Source: Serratia quinivorans (lineage in GTDB: Bacteria; Pseudomonadota; Gammaproteobacteria; Enterobacterales; Enterobacteriaceae). From it: 64,000 bases of DNA. Of the stretch, positions 13,234-24,379 are shown piece by piece (within the stretch, counting starts at the first letter, position 1; every line of letters starts with the position of its first letter). The stretch lies in NCBI GenBank assembly GCA_900457075.1, contig UGYN01000002.1, positions 2,232,001-2,296,000 of the forward strand, read 5' to 3'. The notes under the pieces are model-generated. The model worked only from the letters and a program-made list of their open reading frames with translations. It made no database searches and was not told the origin of the DNA. The position numbers and the translations under genes are program-made.

Positions 13234-14742
13234 TTACTGGCCGCGCATTTGCTGGTGCTGCTGTTTGATTTGTTCCGCCACCTGCAGCAGGCTGGCCTCA
13301 ATTTTTGCCAGCCTGGCGGCAGGGGTAAACAGGCAGGGCTGATGCTGACTGAATAACCGACGCTGTTCTGCCAGGCGCTGTGCAAGCTGATCCATTTCGT
13401 CCAGCATTGCCTGCGGCGTGCCGCTGGTCTGCTTGCCGGGCTGGGCCAGTAAAGAGGGCTGGCGGCTGACGTCCAGTACCGTCAGATGCAGTTGCTCGTC
13501 CACTTCCAGGTCAATCTGCTGAGCAAAGCCAATGCCGTTCAGTTTGGCGCGCACGTCGCCGCCTTTTTGCAGCCAGTTTTCCAGCGCGATGTTTTCAATA
13601 CTCAGATGGTTGACCTGAATATCATGCAGCTGCAGCGGTTTTTGCAGCAACAGGGTCAGGGTGCCGGTACCGAGTGGCGTGGCCAGGGCAAACTGGGGCT
13701 TTCTGCTGAACATGCCGCCCTTTTTTACCAATGTAATAGCCTGGCTGTCGCTCTGCTGTTGCTGATGCTGTAGCCAGAGGGTATGGATCTGTTGCAGTTG
13801 GATCAGCAAGGTTTGCTGTTGATAGGCCGACTCGTTCAGCAACTGCTCAACTTGCTGTTGCAGCAGTTTCAGCGAGCTGAGGTCGTGCCACAGGCAGTCT
13901 TTCAGCAGCAGCAGATCGATTGGGGCCACGGTGTTGCGACCACTGAAGAAAGCACAGGCCTGCAACAGCCGCAGCGCTTTTTTCCAGCGACGATCGGAAA
14001 CGTAAGGGGCACTTTCCAGTGCATCCAGCCGCTGGCGCAGTTGGAATATCAGTTCAAAGCAATTCTCAGGCAGTTTGATTTTGTCGATATGCGATTGCCA
14101 CTGGTGATATTCCTCGTCACTGATGCTCAGTGCTTCGGGCACCGGGTTTTCATTCTCGTTCTGGCGGCTGACCAGCAGTGAGCGGAAATTCTGTTTGTCC
14201 TGCACTTTATCCAACCACAGGCGTATCAACATGCGGTCATACAAGGCTTCCAGACTGTTGTCGGCTTCCGGCAGTTCGTTGGAGGCGGTGACCAGCAGCC
14301 GCAGTGGGATGGGTTCTTCGTTATTACCGTTACGGAAGCGGCGTTCGTTAATCGCCGTCAGCAGGGTATTGAGGATCGCCGGGCCGGCCTTCCAGATCTC
14401 ATCCAGAAACACGATTTCCGCTTCGGGCAGGTAGCCGGTGGTCAGACGTTGGTAGCGGCCTTCGTCCTTTAACGCCTGGATCGACAATGGGCCGAACACT
14501 TCTTCCGGCGTTGAGAAGCGCGTCATCAGGTATTCAAACGAGCGCGCGCTGCGAAAGGCGAATTTTAGCCGACGGGCAATCAGGCTTTTGGCGATGCCCG
14601 GTGGGCCAAGCAGAAACACGCTTTCACCGCTGAGCGCCGCCAGCAAACACAGGCGAATGGCTTCCTGCCGTTCATAAAGACCGCTCTCCAGCGCGCTGCT
14701 GAGGCGGGAAATCCGTTCTGCAAGAAGTGATGATGACGCCAT
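13234..14742 (-). CDS. ravA: MoxR-family AAA+ ATPase RavA
   Basis: Hexameric AAA+ ATPase that in E. coli binds ViaA and the lysine decarboxylase LdcI. The start at 14742 ([16 protein letters not shown]) gives 502 residues (498 in E. coli); the longer frame to 14805 has no counterpart. Walker A GPPGIAKS (near residue 45) and Walker [12 protein letters not shown] are present. The C-terminal half matches the LARA region and is less conserved. First gene of ravA-viaA, divergent from kup. Confidence 0.95.
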   Translation of the reverse strand: MASSSLLAERISRLSSALESGLYERQEAIRLCLLAALSGESVFLLGPPGIAKSLIARRLKFAFRSARSFEYLMTRFSTPEEVFGPLSIQALKDEGRYQRLTTGYLPEAEIVFLDEIWKAGPAILNTLLTAINERRFRNGNNEEPIPLRLLVTASNELPEADNSLEALYDRMLIRLWLDKVQDKQNFRSLLVSRQNENENPVPEALSISDEEYHQWQSHIDKIKLPENCFELIFQLRQRLDALESAPYVSDRRWKKALRLLQACAFFSGRNTVAPIDLLLLKDCLWHDLSSLKLLQQQVEQLLNESAYQQQTLLIQLQQIHTLWLQHQQQQSDSQAITLVKKGGMFSRKPQFALATPLGTGTLTLLLQKPLQLHDIQVNHLSIENIALENWLQKGGDVRAKLNGIGFAQQIDLEVDEQLHLTVLDVSRQPSLLAQPGKQTSGTPQAMLDEMDQLAQRLAEQRRLFSQHQPCLFTPAARLAKIEASLLQVAEQIKQQHQQMRGQ

Positions 14743-15025
14743 ATTATTGTCGTGTTGTCCGAGGGTTAGCCAATCTTGGTGGATAATCCGATGATAAACC
14801 ACCATTATTTTTAATGGTATAGCTTGTTGATTAGTAAAATCTTTCTATTATCAAAAGGGTGGCTGGTTCACATTTTGTTTATTTTTAAGCTCTGATATAA
14901 GGATAGGCAAGCAGTATAAATCGTGCATACTGTGCGCCTTTTAGTGGGCGTAACGGATCTTAGAGCCCGTATCTCTGGCTGATGCGGATGCATCGCTAAC
15001 GGATGTTCTAATAAAGAAACGAATT

Positions 15026-16895
15026 ATGAGCACAGAGCATAAACAGTCCTTATCGGCGGTAACCCTGGCGGCAATTGGGGGTGGTTTACGGTGATATCGG
15101 CACCAGCCCTCTCTATACTCTCCGAGAGTGTTTCTCCGGCCATTACGGCTTCGATGTTCGTCCAGACGTGGTTTTCGGTTTTCTTTCGCTGATCTTCTGG
15201 ATGTTAATCATCATTGTTTCCCTCAAGTACCTCACCTACGTCATGCGGGCGGATAACGCCGGTGAAGGGGGGATACTGACGCTGATGTCGCTGGCCGGGC
15301 GCCATACTTCGGCGCGGACAACGTCCATATTGGTGATCCTGGGTCTGATTGGCGGCAGCTTCTTCTATGGCGAGGTGGTGATCACCCCGGCGATATCGGT
15401 GATGTCGGCGATAGAAGGTTTGGAAATTGCCGCGCCGTCGCTGGATGGCTATATAGTCCCGCTGTCGATTCTGGTATTGACCCTGCTGTTCGCCATCCAA
15501 AAGCACGGCACCGGCAGCGTCGGCAAGCTGTTTGCGCCGGTCATGCTGCTGTGGTTTATCGTTCTGGCGGTGCTGGGGGCTCGTAGCATCATGGCCAACC
15601 CGGAGGTGCTGCAGGCGCTGAACCCGAAATGGGCGCTGAACTTCTTTATCGAATATAAGAAGGTTTCGTTCTTTGCGCTGGGTGCGGTCGTGCTGTCGAT
15701 CACCGGCGTTGAGGCGCTGTACGCCGACATGGGTCACTTTGGCAAATTCCCTATTCGTCTGGCCTGGTTCACCGTGGTGCTGCCTTCGCTGGTGCTGAAT
15801 TATTTCGGCCAGGGTGCCTTGCTGCTGAAAAATCCTGAGGCAATTAAAAACCCGTTCTTCCTGCTGGCACCGGACTGGGCGCTGATCCCGCTGTTGATTC
15901 TGGCGACGCTGGCTACGGTTATCGCCTCACAGGCGGTGATTTCCGGCGTGTTCTCGCTGACCCGCCAGGCGGTGCGTCTGGGATATCTGTCGCCGATGCG
16001 CATCATCCATACTTCGGAGATGGAATCCGGTCAAATCTACATCCCGGTGATCAACTGGACGCTGTATATCGCAGTCGTGCTGGTGATTATTGGTTTCGAA
16101 CATTCCAGCAATCTGGCGGCGGCATACGGTATTGCGGTGACCGGCACCATGGTATTGACCAGTATTCTGGTGACCTCGGTGGCGATCAAAAATTGGCACT
16201 GGAACCGCTTCTTCGCCGTTGGCATTCTGGTTATCTTGCTGATTATCGATGTGCCGATGTTCTCCGCCAACGCCCTGAAGCTGTTCTCTGGCGGTTGGCT
16301 GCCGTTGCTGCTGGCACTGGTGATGTTCATCATCATGACCACCTGGAAAAGCGAGCGTTTCCGCCTGTTGCGCCGCATGCACGAACATGGCAACTCCCTC
16401 GAGGCAATGATCGCCTCGCTGGAAAAATCACCGCCGGTACGGGTGCCCGGAACTGCGGTCTTTATGTCGCGCGCCATCAACGTGATCCCTTTTGCGCTGC
16501 TGCATAACCTTAAACACAATAAGGTGCTGCATGAGCGAGTGGTGCTGTTGACGCTACGCACTGAAGATGCTCCTTACGTCCACAACGTGCGGCGGGTAAC
16601 TATCGAACAACTTTCGCCAACCTTCTGGCGGGTGGTGGCCAGCTACGGCTGGCGTGAAACGCCGAACGTGGAGGAAGTGTTCCACCGCTGTGGGTTGGAA
16701 GGGCTGCCGTGTCGGATGACGGAAACCTCGTTCTTTATGTCGCATGAGTCGTTAATCCTGACCAAGCGGCCGTGGTACCTGTTCCTGCGCGGCAAGCTGT
16801 TTATCGCACTGAGCCGAAACGCGCTGCGTGCGCCGGACCAGTTTGAGATCCCACCCAATAGGGTGATCGAGCTGGGAACCCAGGTCGAGATTTAA
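15026..16895 (+). CDS. kup: Low-affinity potassium uptake protein Kup, frameshifted near N-terminus
   Basis: K+/H+ symporter of the KUP/HAK family with twelve membrane segments and a cytoplasmic C-terminal domain. The natural start is ATG at 15026 ([18 protein letters not shown]), but the run of five G at 15077-15081 has one base too many, and the frame reaches TGA within a few codons. The remaining frame ([17 protein letters not shown] onward) is intact to 16895. Removing one G gives 622 residues, the E. coli length. As written, an artificial start at 15075 would give 606 residues. A base-calling error is likely. Confidence 0.93.
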
Positions 16896-16906
16896 CTTCC
16901 CCCTCA

Positions 16907-16938
16907 AGGGCTCAGCAACCGCTGGGCCCTTTCTGTTT
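16907..16938 (+). terminator. Probable kup terminator
   Basis: Ten-base stem AGGGCTCAGC / GCTGGGCCCT with an AACC loop and one G-T pair, then a short T-rich tail, 11 bases after the kup stop. Confidence 0.6.
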
Positions 16939-16967
16939 ATGTTCTCGGTAACTATGTTCTCGGTAAC
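16938..16967. repeat. 15-base perfect tandem duplication before the rbs promoter
   Basis: TATGTTCTCGGTAAC occurs twice head to tail (16938-16952 and 16953-16967), directly after the kup terminator and before the first RbsR operator. No function is evident. Confidence 0.8.
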
Positions 16968-16970
16968 ACC

Positions 16971-16986
16971 AGCGAAACGTTTCGAT
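16971..16986. promoter_or_regulatory. Upstream RbsR-type operator (O1)
   Basis: AGCGAAACGTTTCGAT is a near-perfect copy of the LacI-family palindrome AGCGAAACGTTTCGCT recognised by RbsR. Its centre is 80 bases upstream of a second, perfect copy. Confidence 0.7.
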
Positions 16987-16996
16987 AGCGATCACA
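16981..16996. promoter_or_regulatory. Candidate CRP site of the rbs promoter
   Basis: TTCGATAGCGATCACA has a perfect right half TCACA and a weak left half of the CRP consensus. It is centred about 60 bases before the predicted transcription start, the usual class I position, and overlaps the right part of operator O1. Confidence 0.45.
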
Positions 16997-17013
16997 TTTC
17001 TGCACTGTCCCGG

Positions 17014-17041
17014 TTGCCTTCTGTTGGCGTTTTTTTAAACT
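17014..17041 (+). promoter_or_regulatory. rbs operon promoter
   Basis: -35 TTGCCT, 16-base spacer, -10 TAAACT. The predicted start near 17048 falls immediately before the perfect operator O2, so RbsR bound there would block transcription. Confidence 0.55.
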
Positions 17042-17050
17042 CCAGACACA

Positions 17051-17066
17051 AGCGAAACGTTTCGCT
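17051..17066. promoter_or_regulatory. Main RbsR operator (O2)
   Basis: Perfect 16-base palindrome AGCGAAACGTTTCGCT between the rbs promoter and the rbsD start. It matches the E. coli RbsR operator. Confidence 0.8.
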
Positions 17067-17085
17067 GGTGGAGTGAGAAGAAAAA

Positions 17086-17505
17086 ATGAAAAAAGGCGTG
17101 CTGCTGAATGCTGATGTTTCTGCCGTGGTTTCCCGCCTCGGCCATACCGACCAGATCGTCATCTGTGATGCGGGGTTGCCTATTCCGGCGGCAACGCAGC
17201 GTATCGATCTGGCGCTGACCCAGGGTGTACCGACGTTTTTGCAGGTGCTCGGGGTAGTGACGCAGGAAATGCAGGTAGAGAGCGCCATTCTGGCGGAAGA
17301 GATAGTTAAACAAAATCCGCAGCTCCATCGTGCGTTGTTGGCTCAACTGACCGAACTTGGCCAACACCAGGGCAATACCATCAGCGTGAGCTATATCAGC
17401 CACAGTGCGTTCAAAGCGCAAACTGAACATAGCCGGGCAGTGATCCGCAGCGGGGAATGTTCGCCGTATGCGAATGTCATCCTCTGCGCCGGCGTAACTT
17501 TCTGA
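17086..17505 (+). CDS. rbsD: D-ribose pyranase
   Basis: Interconverts the pyranose and furanose forms of ribose so that the kinase can use it. The 139 residues equal the E. coli length; the catalytic His is in [18 protein letters not shown] near residue 20. First gene of rbsDACBKR; the start is 19 bases after operator O2 and preceded by a GAG-AAG ribosome site. Confidence 0.97.
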   Translation: MKKGVLLNADVSAVVSRLGHTDQIVICDAGLPIPAATQRIDLALTQGVPTFLQVLGVVTQEMQVESAILAEEIVKQNPQLHRALLAQLTELGQHQGNTISVSYISHSAFKAQTEHSRAVIRSGECSPYANVILCAGVTF

Positions 17506-17512
17506 GGCATTT

Positions 17513-19018
17513 ATGCAACCTTTACTGCAACTGAAAGGGATCGATAAAGCCTTTCCCGGCGTGAAGGCGCTTTCCGGCGCCGCACTCAGCGTTTATCCCG
17601 GCAAGGTGATGGCGCTGGTGGGGGAAAACGGTGCCGGGAAATCCACCATGATGAAAGTGCTGACCGGTATTTATAACAAAGACGCCGGCAGTCAGTATTT
17701 TCTCGGTAAAGAGGTGGCATTCACTGGGCCAAAGGATTCGCAAGAAGCGGGGATTGGCATTATCCATCAGGAACTGAACCTGATCCCGCAGTTGACGATC
17801 GCGGAAAACATCTTCCTCGGGCGCGAATTTGTGAACCGTATTGGCCGCATCGACTGGAAGCGCATGTATGCCGAAGCCGACAAGCTGTTGGCGCGGTTAA
17901 ACCTGAGTTACAGCAGCCACCGGCTGGTGGGCGAGTTGTCGATCGGCGATCAGCAGATGGTGGAAATCGCCAAGGTGCTGAGCTTCGAATCCAAAGTAAT
18001 CATTATGGATGAACCGACGGATGCGCTAACCGACACTGAAACCGCCTCTTTATTTAAAGTGATCAACGAGCTGAAGGCCGAAGGGCGCGGCATCGTTTAT
18101 ATTTCGCACCGGCTGAAAGAGATTTTTGAAATTTGCGACGACGTCACGGTGTTTCGTGACGGGCAGTTTATTGCCGAGCGTCCGGTCAGCGAGCTGCAGG
18201 AAGATTCGCTGATAGAAATGATGGTCGGCCGCAAGCTGGAAGAACAGTACCCACGCCTGAATCTGCCGCGCGGCGAAAAACGGCTGGAGGTCAGCCAGGT
18301 TTCCGGTCCGGGTGTGGATGACGTCAGCTTTACCCTGTACCGGGGCGAAATACTAGGTGTGGCCGGGCTGATGGGCGCCGGGCGTACCGAGCTGATGAAA
18401 ATTCTCTACGGTGCCGCACCGCGCAAATCCGGTACCGTCAGCCTCGACGGCCGCCCGGTGGTGACCCATTCTCCGCAGGACGGTCTGGCGAACGGCATTG
18501 TGTATATCTCAGAGGATCGCAAGCGAGATGGTCTGGTGCTGGGGATGTCGGTGAAGGAAAACATGTCGCTGACCGCACTGCGTTATTTCAGCCGTGCCGG
18601 CGGCAGCCTGAAACAGGCAGAAGAGCAACAGGCCGTGGGTGACTTCATCCGTTTGTTCAATATCAAGACGCCGTCGATGGAACAGCCGATTGGCCTGCTC
18701 TCCGGCGGCAACCAACAGAAAGTGGCGATCGCCCGTGGCCTGATGACGCGGCCAAAGGTGCTGATCCTCGACGAGCCGACGCGCGGTGTCGACGTCGGTG
18801 CAAAAAAAGAAATCTATCAGTTAATCAACCAGTTCAAGCAGGAAGGGTTGAGCATCATTCTGGTGTCTTCGGAAATGCCGGAGGTGCTGGGCATGAGCGA
18901 CCGCATCCTGGTGATGCACGAAGGACATCTCAGCGGTGAATTCCCGATTGAACAGGCCACCCAGGAAGCGTTGATGGCTGCGGCCGTTGGCAAGCAATAC
19001 GGCGTAAAGCAGGAGTAA
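17513..19018 (+). CDS. rbsA: Ribose ABC transporter, ATP-binding protein
   Basis: Double-cassette ATPase of the high-affinity ribose importer. The 501 residues include two ABC domains: the first with Walker [10 protein letters not shown] and signature-like [13 protein letters not shown], the second with the degenerate P-loop GLMGAGRTE and signature [14 protein letters not shown]. This asymmetry is normal for the sugar CUT2 family. It starts seven bases after the rbsD stop. Confidence 0.98.
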   Translation: MQPLLQLKGIDKAFPGVKALSGAALSVYPGKVMALVGENGAGKSTMMKVLTGIYNKDAGSQYFLGKEVAFTGPKDSQEAGIGIIHQELNLIPQLTIAENIFLGREFVNRIGRIDWKRMYAEADKLLARLNLSYSSHRLVGELSIGDQQMVEIAKVLSFESKVIIMDEPTDALTDTETASLFKVINELKAEGRGIVYISHRLKEIFEICDDVTVFRDGQFIAERPVSELQEDSLIEMMVGRKLEEQYPRLNLPRGEKRLEVSQVSGPGVDDVSFTLYRGEILGVAGLMGAGRTELMKILYGAAPRKSGTVSLDGRPVVTHSPQDGLANGIVYISEDRKRDGLVLGMSVKENMSLTALRYFSRAGGSLKQAEEQQAVGDFIRLFNIKTPSMEQPIGLLSGGNQQKVAIARGLMTRPKVLILDEPTRGVDVGAKKEIYQLINQFKQEGLSIILVSSEMPEVLGMSDRILVMHEGHLSGEFPIEQATQEALMAAAVGKQYGVKQE

Positions 19019-19024
19019 TCAGAT

Positions 19025-19990
19025 ATGAGTTCCCAGAGTGCGGCAAAACGCTGGTTCAGTAAAGAGTGGCTGTTAGAGCAAAAATCACTGATTGCTCTGC
19101 TGGTGCTGATCGCCGTGGTCTCTTCAATGAGCCCGAATTTCTTCACCGTAAACAACCTGTTCAATATTCTGCAGCAAACCTCGGTGAACGCCATTATGGC
19201 GGTGGGGATGACCTTGGTGATCCTCACTTCCGGCATCGATCTGTCGGTGGGATCGCTGCTGGCGCTGACCGGTGCGGTGGCGGCGTCGATCGTCGGTTTT
19301 GAAGTTAACGCGGTGGTGGCCGTGGCGGCAGCGCTGGCATTGGGGGCGGCAGTCGGCGCCTGTACCGGGGTGATCGTGGCCAAAGGCAAGGTGCAGGCGT
19401 TTATTGCCACTCTGGTGATGATGCTGTTGTTGCGCGGCGTCACCATGGTGTACACCAACGGCAGCCCGGTGAATACCGGCTTTACCGACGTGGCCGATAC
19501 CTTCGGCTGGTTCGGCATCGGCCGTCCGCTGGGCGTTCCCACGCCAATCTGGATTATGGCGATCGTGTTTATCGCCGCCTGGTACATGCTGCACCATACT
19601 CGTCTGGGCCGTTATATTTATGCTCTGGGCGGTAACGAAGCGGCGACCCGCCTGTCCGGCATCAGCGTCGATAAAGTGAAGATTATCGTTTATTCGCTTT
19701 GTGGACTGCTGGCGGCGTTGGCGGGGGTGATCGAAGTGGCACGCCTGTCTTCCGCGCAGCCAACCGCCGGTACCGGCTATGAGTTGGACGCCATTGCCGC
19801 GGTGGTGCTGGGTGGTACCAGCCTGGCCGGTGGCAAGGGCCGTATTGTTGGTACGTTGATCGGGGCACTGATCCTTGGCTTCCTGAACAACGGTCTGAAT
19901 TTACTGGGTGTTTCTTCCTACTACCAAATGATCGTGAAGGCAGTGGTGATACTGCTGGCGGTTCTGGTAGAGAACAAAAGCAACAAATAA
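19025..19990 (+). CDS. rbsC: Ribose ABC transporter, permease
   Basis: Membrane subunit of the ribose importer; two copies pair with RbsA. The 321 residues (E. coli length) are strongly hydrophobic with about ten helices, and the C-terminal GGTSLAGGKGRIVGTLIGAL is the conserved CUT2 permease segment. It starts six bases after rbsA. Confidence 0.98.
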   Translation: MSSQSAAKRWFSKEWLLEQKSLIALLVLIAVVSSMSPNFFTVNNLFNILQQTSVNAIMAVGMTLVILTSGIDLSVGSLLALTGAVAASIVGFEVNAVVAVAAALALGAAVGACTGVIVAKGKVQAFIATLVMMLLLRGVTMVYTNGSPVNTGFTDVADTFGWFGIGRPLGVPTPIWIMAIVFIAAWYMLHHTRLGRYIYALGGNEAATRLSGISVDKVKIIVYSLCGLLAALAGVIEVARLSSAQPTAGTGYELDAIAAVVLGGTSLAGGKGRIVGTLIGALILGFLNNGLNLLGVSSYYQMIVKAVVILLAVLVENKSNK

Positions 19991-20011
19991 CCTCCCCCTA
20001 CAGGAATCACG

Positions 20012-20902
20012 ATGATGAAAATGAAAAAACTGGCAATTCTGGCTTCAGCCTTCGCGCTGAGCGCCTCCCTTAGTGCTAACGCGCTGGCTAAAGACACCAT
20101 CGCGCTGGTGGTTTCTACCCTGAATAACCCGTTCTTTGTGTCAATGAAAGAGGGCGCACAGCAGGAAGCCAATAAGCTGGGTTACAACCTGGTGGTGCTG
20201 GACTCGCAAAATAACCCGGCGAAAGAACTGGCGAACGTACAGGATCTGATGGTGCAGGCACCCAAGTTGCTGCTGATTAACCCAACCGACTCCGATGCGG
20301 TCGGCAACGCCATCAAGATGGCCAACCAGGCCAAGATCCCGGTCATTACCCTGGACCGTGTGGCGAGCAAAGGTGAAGTGGTCAGCCATATCGCTTCTGA
20401 TAACCGCGTCGGCGGTAAAATGGCCGGTGACTTTATCGCTAAAAAAGTGGGTACGGACGCTAAAGTGATCCAGCTGGAAGGGATCGCCGGTACCTCCGCC
20501 GCCCGTGAACGTGGCGAAGGCTTTAAACAGTCGCTGGATCAGAACAAATTCAAACTGCTGGCCAGCCAGCCGGCAGACTTCGACCGTACCAAGGGCCTGA
20601 ACGTGATGCAGAACCTGCTGACCGCTCACCCGGACGTACAGGCGGTATTTGCCCAGAATGATGAAATGGCGCTGGGTGCACTGCGTGCGTTGCAAACCGC
20701 CGGTAAAACCGACGTGGTCGTGGTAGGCTTCGACGGCACCGCTGACGGCGTGAAAGCGGTTGAAGGCGGCAAACTGGCGGCGACCGTGGCGCAGCGCCCG
20801 GATCAGATCGGCGTAATCGGCGTAGAAACGGCGGATAAAGTGTTGAAAGGCGAAAAAGTGCCGGCCACTATCCCGGTTGATCTGAAACTGGTCACTAAAT
20901 AA
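20012..20902 (+). CDS. rbsB: Ribose-binding periplasmic protein
   Basis: Periplasmic receptor that delivers ribose to RbsAC and to the Trg chemoreceptor. The 296 residues begin with a signal peptide cleaved after about SLSANALA, giving mature [16 protein letters not shown]. Binding-site segments NPTDSDAV and [15 protein letters not shown] are conserved. A strong stem-loop follows the stop, which fits higher expression than the rest of the operon. Confidence 0.98.
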   Translation: MMKMKKLAILASAFALSASLSANALAKDTIALVVSTLNNPFFVSMKEGAQQEANKLGYNLVVLDSQNNPAKELANVQDLMVQAPKLLLINPTDSDAVGNAIKMANQAKIPVITLDRVASKGEVVSHIASDNRVGGKMAGDFIAKKVGTDAKVIQLEGIAGTSAARERGEGFKQSLDQNKFKLLASQPADFDRTKGLNVMQNLLTAHPDVQAVFAQNDEMALGALRALQTAGKTDVVVVGFDGTADGVKAVEGGKLAATVAQRPDQIGVIGVETADKVLKGEKVPATIPVDLKLVTK

Positions 20903-20917
20903 CACTCTGTAGCACCA

Positions 20918-20949
20918 GCGCCATCAAAACGGGGCGTTTATGATGGCGC
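20918..20949 (+). promoter_or_regulatory. Stem-loop between rbsB and rbsK
   Basis: GCGCCATCA-AAAC pairs with GTTT-A-TGATGGCGC around a GGGGC loop, giving a long stem with one bulged base. There is no T-run, so it probably protects rbsDACB mRNA or limits read-through rather than ending transcription. It also buries the ATG at 20940, which supports the downstream rbsK start. Confidence 0.6.
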
Positions 20950-20969
20950 ACAATTCAGGAATCAATGCG

Positions 20970-21896
20970 ATGGCAACAGGTAAGCTGGTGGTTTTGGGCA
21001 GTATCAATGCCGACCATATCCTTAATATTGAGCAGTTTCCCCGTCCGGGTGAAACGGTGATCGGGAAGCAGTATAAAGTGGCGTTTGGCGGCAAAGGCGC
21101 CAACCAGGCGGTGGCGGCAGGGCGCAGCGGCGCGGATATCGCTTTTATCGCCTGCGTGGGCGCTGATGACATCGGCGAACGCATTCGTCAGCAACTGGCT
21201 ACCGATCGCATTGATACCCAACCGATAGAGGCGATTGCCGAAAACACGACCGGCGTAGCGCTGATTTTTGTTAATGCTGAAGGCGAGAACGTGATCGGCA
21301 TTGATGCCGGCGCCAATGCGGCAGTGACTCCTGACTATCTGGCTCGCTATCAGCAAAAAGTGATCGATGCCGACGCGTTGTTGATGCAGCTCGAGTCGCC
21401 GCTGGAGACGGTTATCGCCGCCGCCGGCCTGGCGAAACAGCATCAGACTCAGGTGATCCTCAATCCTGCGCCGGCACGTGAACTGCCGGACGAATTATTG
21501 GCAATGATTGATATGATTACGCCAAACGAAACCGAAGCCCAGCGCCTGACCGGTATTGCGGTCAATAATGATGATGATGCCGCGCGTGCCGCACAGGTTT
21601 TGCATGATAAAGGCATTGCCACTGTGATCATCACCCTCGGCAGCCGTGGCGTTTGGCTGAGTGAAAACGGCAAGGGTAAGCTGGTGCCCGGCTTCAGGGT
21701 TAAAGCCGTAGACACCATTGCTGCCGGTGATACCTTCAACGGGGCGCTGGTCACGGCGCTGCTGGAAGGCAAAACCATGGCGGATGCGGTACGCTTTGCC
21801 CATGCGGCGGCGGCCATTGCGGTGACCCGTCCAGGTGCTCAGCCTTCCGTACCCTGGCGCGAAGAGATCGACATCTTCTTGCAGCAGCAGGAGTAA
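20970..21896 (+). CDS. rbsK: Ribokinase
   Basis: PfkB-family kinase that phosphorylates ribose at O5. The start at 20970 ([17 protein letters not shown]) follows a CAGGA ribosome site and gives 308 residues (309 in E. coli); an in-frame ATG at 20940 lies inside a hairpin and is less likely. Family signatures [17 protein letters not shown] and [18 protein letters not shown] (catalytic Asp in AAGD) are present. It ends five bases before rbsR. Confidence 0.96.
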   Translation: MATGKLVVLGSINADHILNIEQFPRPGETVIGKQYKVAFGGKGANQAVAAGRSGADIAFIACVGADDIGERIRQQLATDRIDTQPIEAIAENTTGVALIFVNAEGENVIGIDAGANAAVTPDYLARYQQKVIDADALLMQLESPLETVIAAAGLAKQHQTQVILNPAPARELPDELLAMIDMITPNETEAQRLTGIAVNNDDDAARAAQVLHDKGIATVIITLGSRGVWLSENGKGKLVPGFRVKAVDTIAAGDTFNGALVTALLEGKTMADAVRFAHAAAAIAVTRPGAQPSVPWREEIDIFLQQQE

Positions 21897-21901
21897 TCCC
21901 C

Positions 21902-22903
21902 TTGGCCACCATGAAAGACGTCGCCCGCCTGGCGGGCGTTTCAACCTCGACGGTCTCGCACGTCATTAATGACAATCGCTTTGTCAGCGACAGCGTGCGG
22001 GCCAAAGTCATGGCGGCCGTTGAACAACTGAACTATGCGCCTTCTGCACTGGCGCGCAGCCTCAAACTGAACCAGACGCGTACCATCGGCATGCTGGTTA
22101 CCTCCAGCAATAACCCGTTTTATGCCGAAGTCGTGCGCGGCGTTGAGCGCAGTTGCTATGAGCGTGGCTACAGTCTGATCCTGTGCAATACCGAAGAAGA
22201 TGCCGCACGCATGAATCGCAACATGGAGACGCTGTTGCAAAAACGCGTCGATGGCTTGCTATTAATGTGCACCGAAAATCATCGGCCATCGCAGGACGCG
22301 CTGAGCCGCTATCCTTCGTTGCCGATCGTCATGATGGATTGGGCGCCGTTCGAAGGGGCCAACGATATCATTCAGGACAACTCGCTGCTGGGCGGTGAGA
22401 TGGCGACCGATCACCTGATCGCCCGTGGGTATCGCAAGATTGCCTGCATCGCCGGCCCACAGGATAAAACTACCGCACGTCATAGGCTGGAAGGCTACCG
22501 TCGCGCCATGCAGCGCGCCGGATTGGCAGTCTTGCCGGGGTACGAAGTGCACTGCGATTTTGAATTTGAAGGCGGCGTGGATGCCATGAAGCAACTGCTG
22601 GCGCTGGCTGAACCCCCGCATGCGGTATTCGCCGGTAACGATGCGGTAGCCGTAGGTGCCTATCAGGCGCTGTATCAGGCCGGATTGTCGGTGCCGCAAG
22701 ACATGGCGGTGATGGGCTACGATGATATAGAGCTGGCCAAATATCTGGCCCCACCGTTAAGTACTATTCACCAACCGAAAGATTCACTGGGGGAGTTGGC
22801 GATTGATACGCTGATTAACCGCCTGCAGAACCCGGACCGCGAAGCCCAGGTTCTGGTGTTGACCCCTGAGCTGGTGGAGCGTGCTTCGGTCGGTTACCGT
22901 TAA
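21902..22903 (+). CDS. rbsR: Ribose operon repressor
   Basis: LacI-family repressor of rbs. The N-terminal helix-turn-helix and hinge [20 protein letters not shown] are followed by a periplasmic-binding-protein-like ribose domain. The 333 residues begin with a TTG codon at 21902 (MATMKDV), matching the E. coli N-terminus; the ATG three codons later is possible. Its stop overlaps the convergent hsrA stop by four bases. Confidence 0.96.
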   Translation: MATMKDVARLAGVSTSTVSHVINDNRFVSDSVRAKVMAAVEQLNYAPSALARSLKLNQTRTIGMLVTSSNNPFYAEVVRGVERSCYERGYSLILCNTEEDAARMNRNMETLLQKRVDGLLLMCTENHRPSQDALSRYPSLPIVMMDWAPFEGANDIIQDNSLLGGEMATDHLIARGYRKIACIAGPQDKTTARHRLEGYRRAMQRAGLAVLPGYEVHCDFEFEGGVDAMKQLLALAEPPHAVFAGNDAVAVGAYQALYQAGLSVPQDMAVMGYDDIELAKYLAPPLSTIHQPKDSLGELAIDTLINRLQNPDREAQVLVLTPELVERASVGYR

Positions 22904-24315
22904 CCCGCGGTTTTAACCGGTTTCTTCGGGTCCTGGCCGCTGATCAGGTTACGGCCGTCCTTTCTTCTCAGTAACATAAACACAAACGCCGAGGCCACGG
23001 TGACAATCCCCATGGTAATAAAGGTGTAGTGGAAGTGATCGACCATGGTCCCCAGCGACATGGTTTGATAGAAACGCAGTACCGCCGCGCTGATCGCCAC
23101 CCCGAAGCTGATGGAAAGCTGTTGAGTTACTGCCAGCACGCTATTGCCGGAGCTGGCGTTGGCGTCATTCAAATCTGCCAGGCTGATGGTATTCATGGCG
23201 GTGAATTGCGTAGACATCGCCATCCCCAGCACGAACAACGGCAGGATCATCAACCACAGCGGCATTCCTGGGCTTTGCAGCGCGAACTGAGCAATCAGCA
23301 CGCCAATAATGACGGTGATGCCGACCAGCGTTTTACGATAACCGAACCAGCGCAGCACCTGAGTGACGGTGGATTTCGCCATCAATGATCCGACCGCGGT
23401 CGGTGCCATCATGCAACCGGCAATAATCGCCGAGTAACCGAAACCCACCTGCAACATCAGTGGCATCAGGAAGGGTACACAGCCGGTGCCCAGCCGTGAG
23501 GCGACGTTACCGGCAATCCCCACCGAGAAGGTTCGGGTTTGGAACAGGTCCAGGCCAATCAGCGGTTGAGGATGCCTGCGGGCATGGGCGATATAGCCGA
23601 ACAGCATCACCACGCCGCTGAGCAGAATGCCCAATGAGATATAGCTGGCCAGCACCTGCTCACCAAACAGTTCCAGCCCGGTAGAAACCAACACCAGGCT
23701 CAGGCCAAACAGCATAAAGCCAATGAAGTCGAAGCGGCGCTTGGGGGTGGTAAAGTCCGGCATATATTTACGCGCATAGAAGATGCCGAGCAGGCCAATC
23801 GGGATATTGATAAGGAAAATCCAGTGCCAGGTGGCGTAGGTCACCAGCCAACCGCCCAGCATCGGCCCCATAATCGGCCCAACCAGCCCCGGCATGGTCA
23901 CGAAGTTCAGCACCGGTAACAGTTCGCTGCGTGGGTAGGCGCGCAGCAGAGCCAGGCGCGCCACCGGCATCATCATCGCACCGCCGACACCCTGAATGAC
24001 TCGTGAAGTTACCAACAGGCTTAACGTCGGAGAAAGCGCACACAGCAGCGAACCGAGAGTAAACAGAGAAACGGCGATGATAAACACCCGGCGGGTACCG
24101 AAGCGATCCGCCAGCCAGCCGCTGACCGGGATCAGCATCGCTACCGTCAGGGTATAGCTGATAACCGCCGACTGCATCGCCAACGGCGAGCGCTCAAGAC
24201 TTTGAGCTATCGCCGGCAACGCCGTATTGAGGATGGTGGCATCCAGTGCTTGCATAAAGAACGCCATGGCGGCGATCCAGGGTAGTCCTGCCATACTGCG
24301 CGCGGATTTGGTCAT
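22900..24315 (-). CDS. hsrA: DHA2-type MFS transporter HsrA
   Basis: Fourteen-helix major facilitator drug:H+ antiporter (YieO/HsrA). The 471 residues match E. coli HsrA along their length; motif A appears as [13 protein letters not shown] and the antiporter motif region as [12 protein letters not shown]. It lies 64 bases downstream of yieP in the same direction and may be controlled by it. Its substrate is not established. Confidence 0.94.
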   Translation of the reverse strand: MTKSARSMAGLPWIAAMAFFMQALDATILNTALPAIAQSLERSPLAMQSAVISYTLTVAMLIPVSGWLADRFGTRRVFIIAVSLFTLGSLLCALSPTLSLLVTSRVIQGVGGAMMMPVARLALLRAYPRSELLPVLNFVTMPGLVGPIMGPMLGGWLVTYATWHWIFLINIPIGLLGIFYARKYMPDFTTPKRRFDFIGFMLFGLSLVLVSTGLELFGEQVLASYISLGILLSGVVMLFGYIAHARRHPQPLIGLDLFQTRTFSVGIAGNVASRLGTGCVPFLMPLMLQVGFGYSAIIAGCMMAPTAVGSLMAKSTVTQVLRWFGYRKTLVGITVIIGVLIAQFALQSPGMPLWLMILPLFVLGMAMSTQFTAMNTISLADLNDANASSGNSVLAVTQQLSISFGVAISAAVLRFYQTMSLGTMVDHFHYTFITMGIVTVASAFVFMLLRRKDGRNLISGQDPKKPVKTAG

Positions 24316-24379
24316 TGTGAGTCCCGGTTAACTGTCGTCTTCGTCCCTTTCATCTTCTTCTATATATAAGTAGGGGGCG

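Noticed and set aside
17075..17505. Alternative upstream starts for rbsD
   Set aside because: No upstream ATG or GTG in frame with a ribosome site; 17086 matches the conserved N-terminus.
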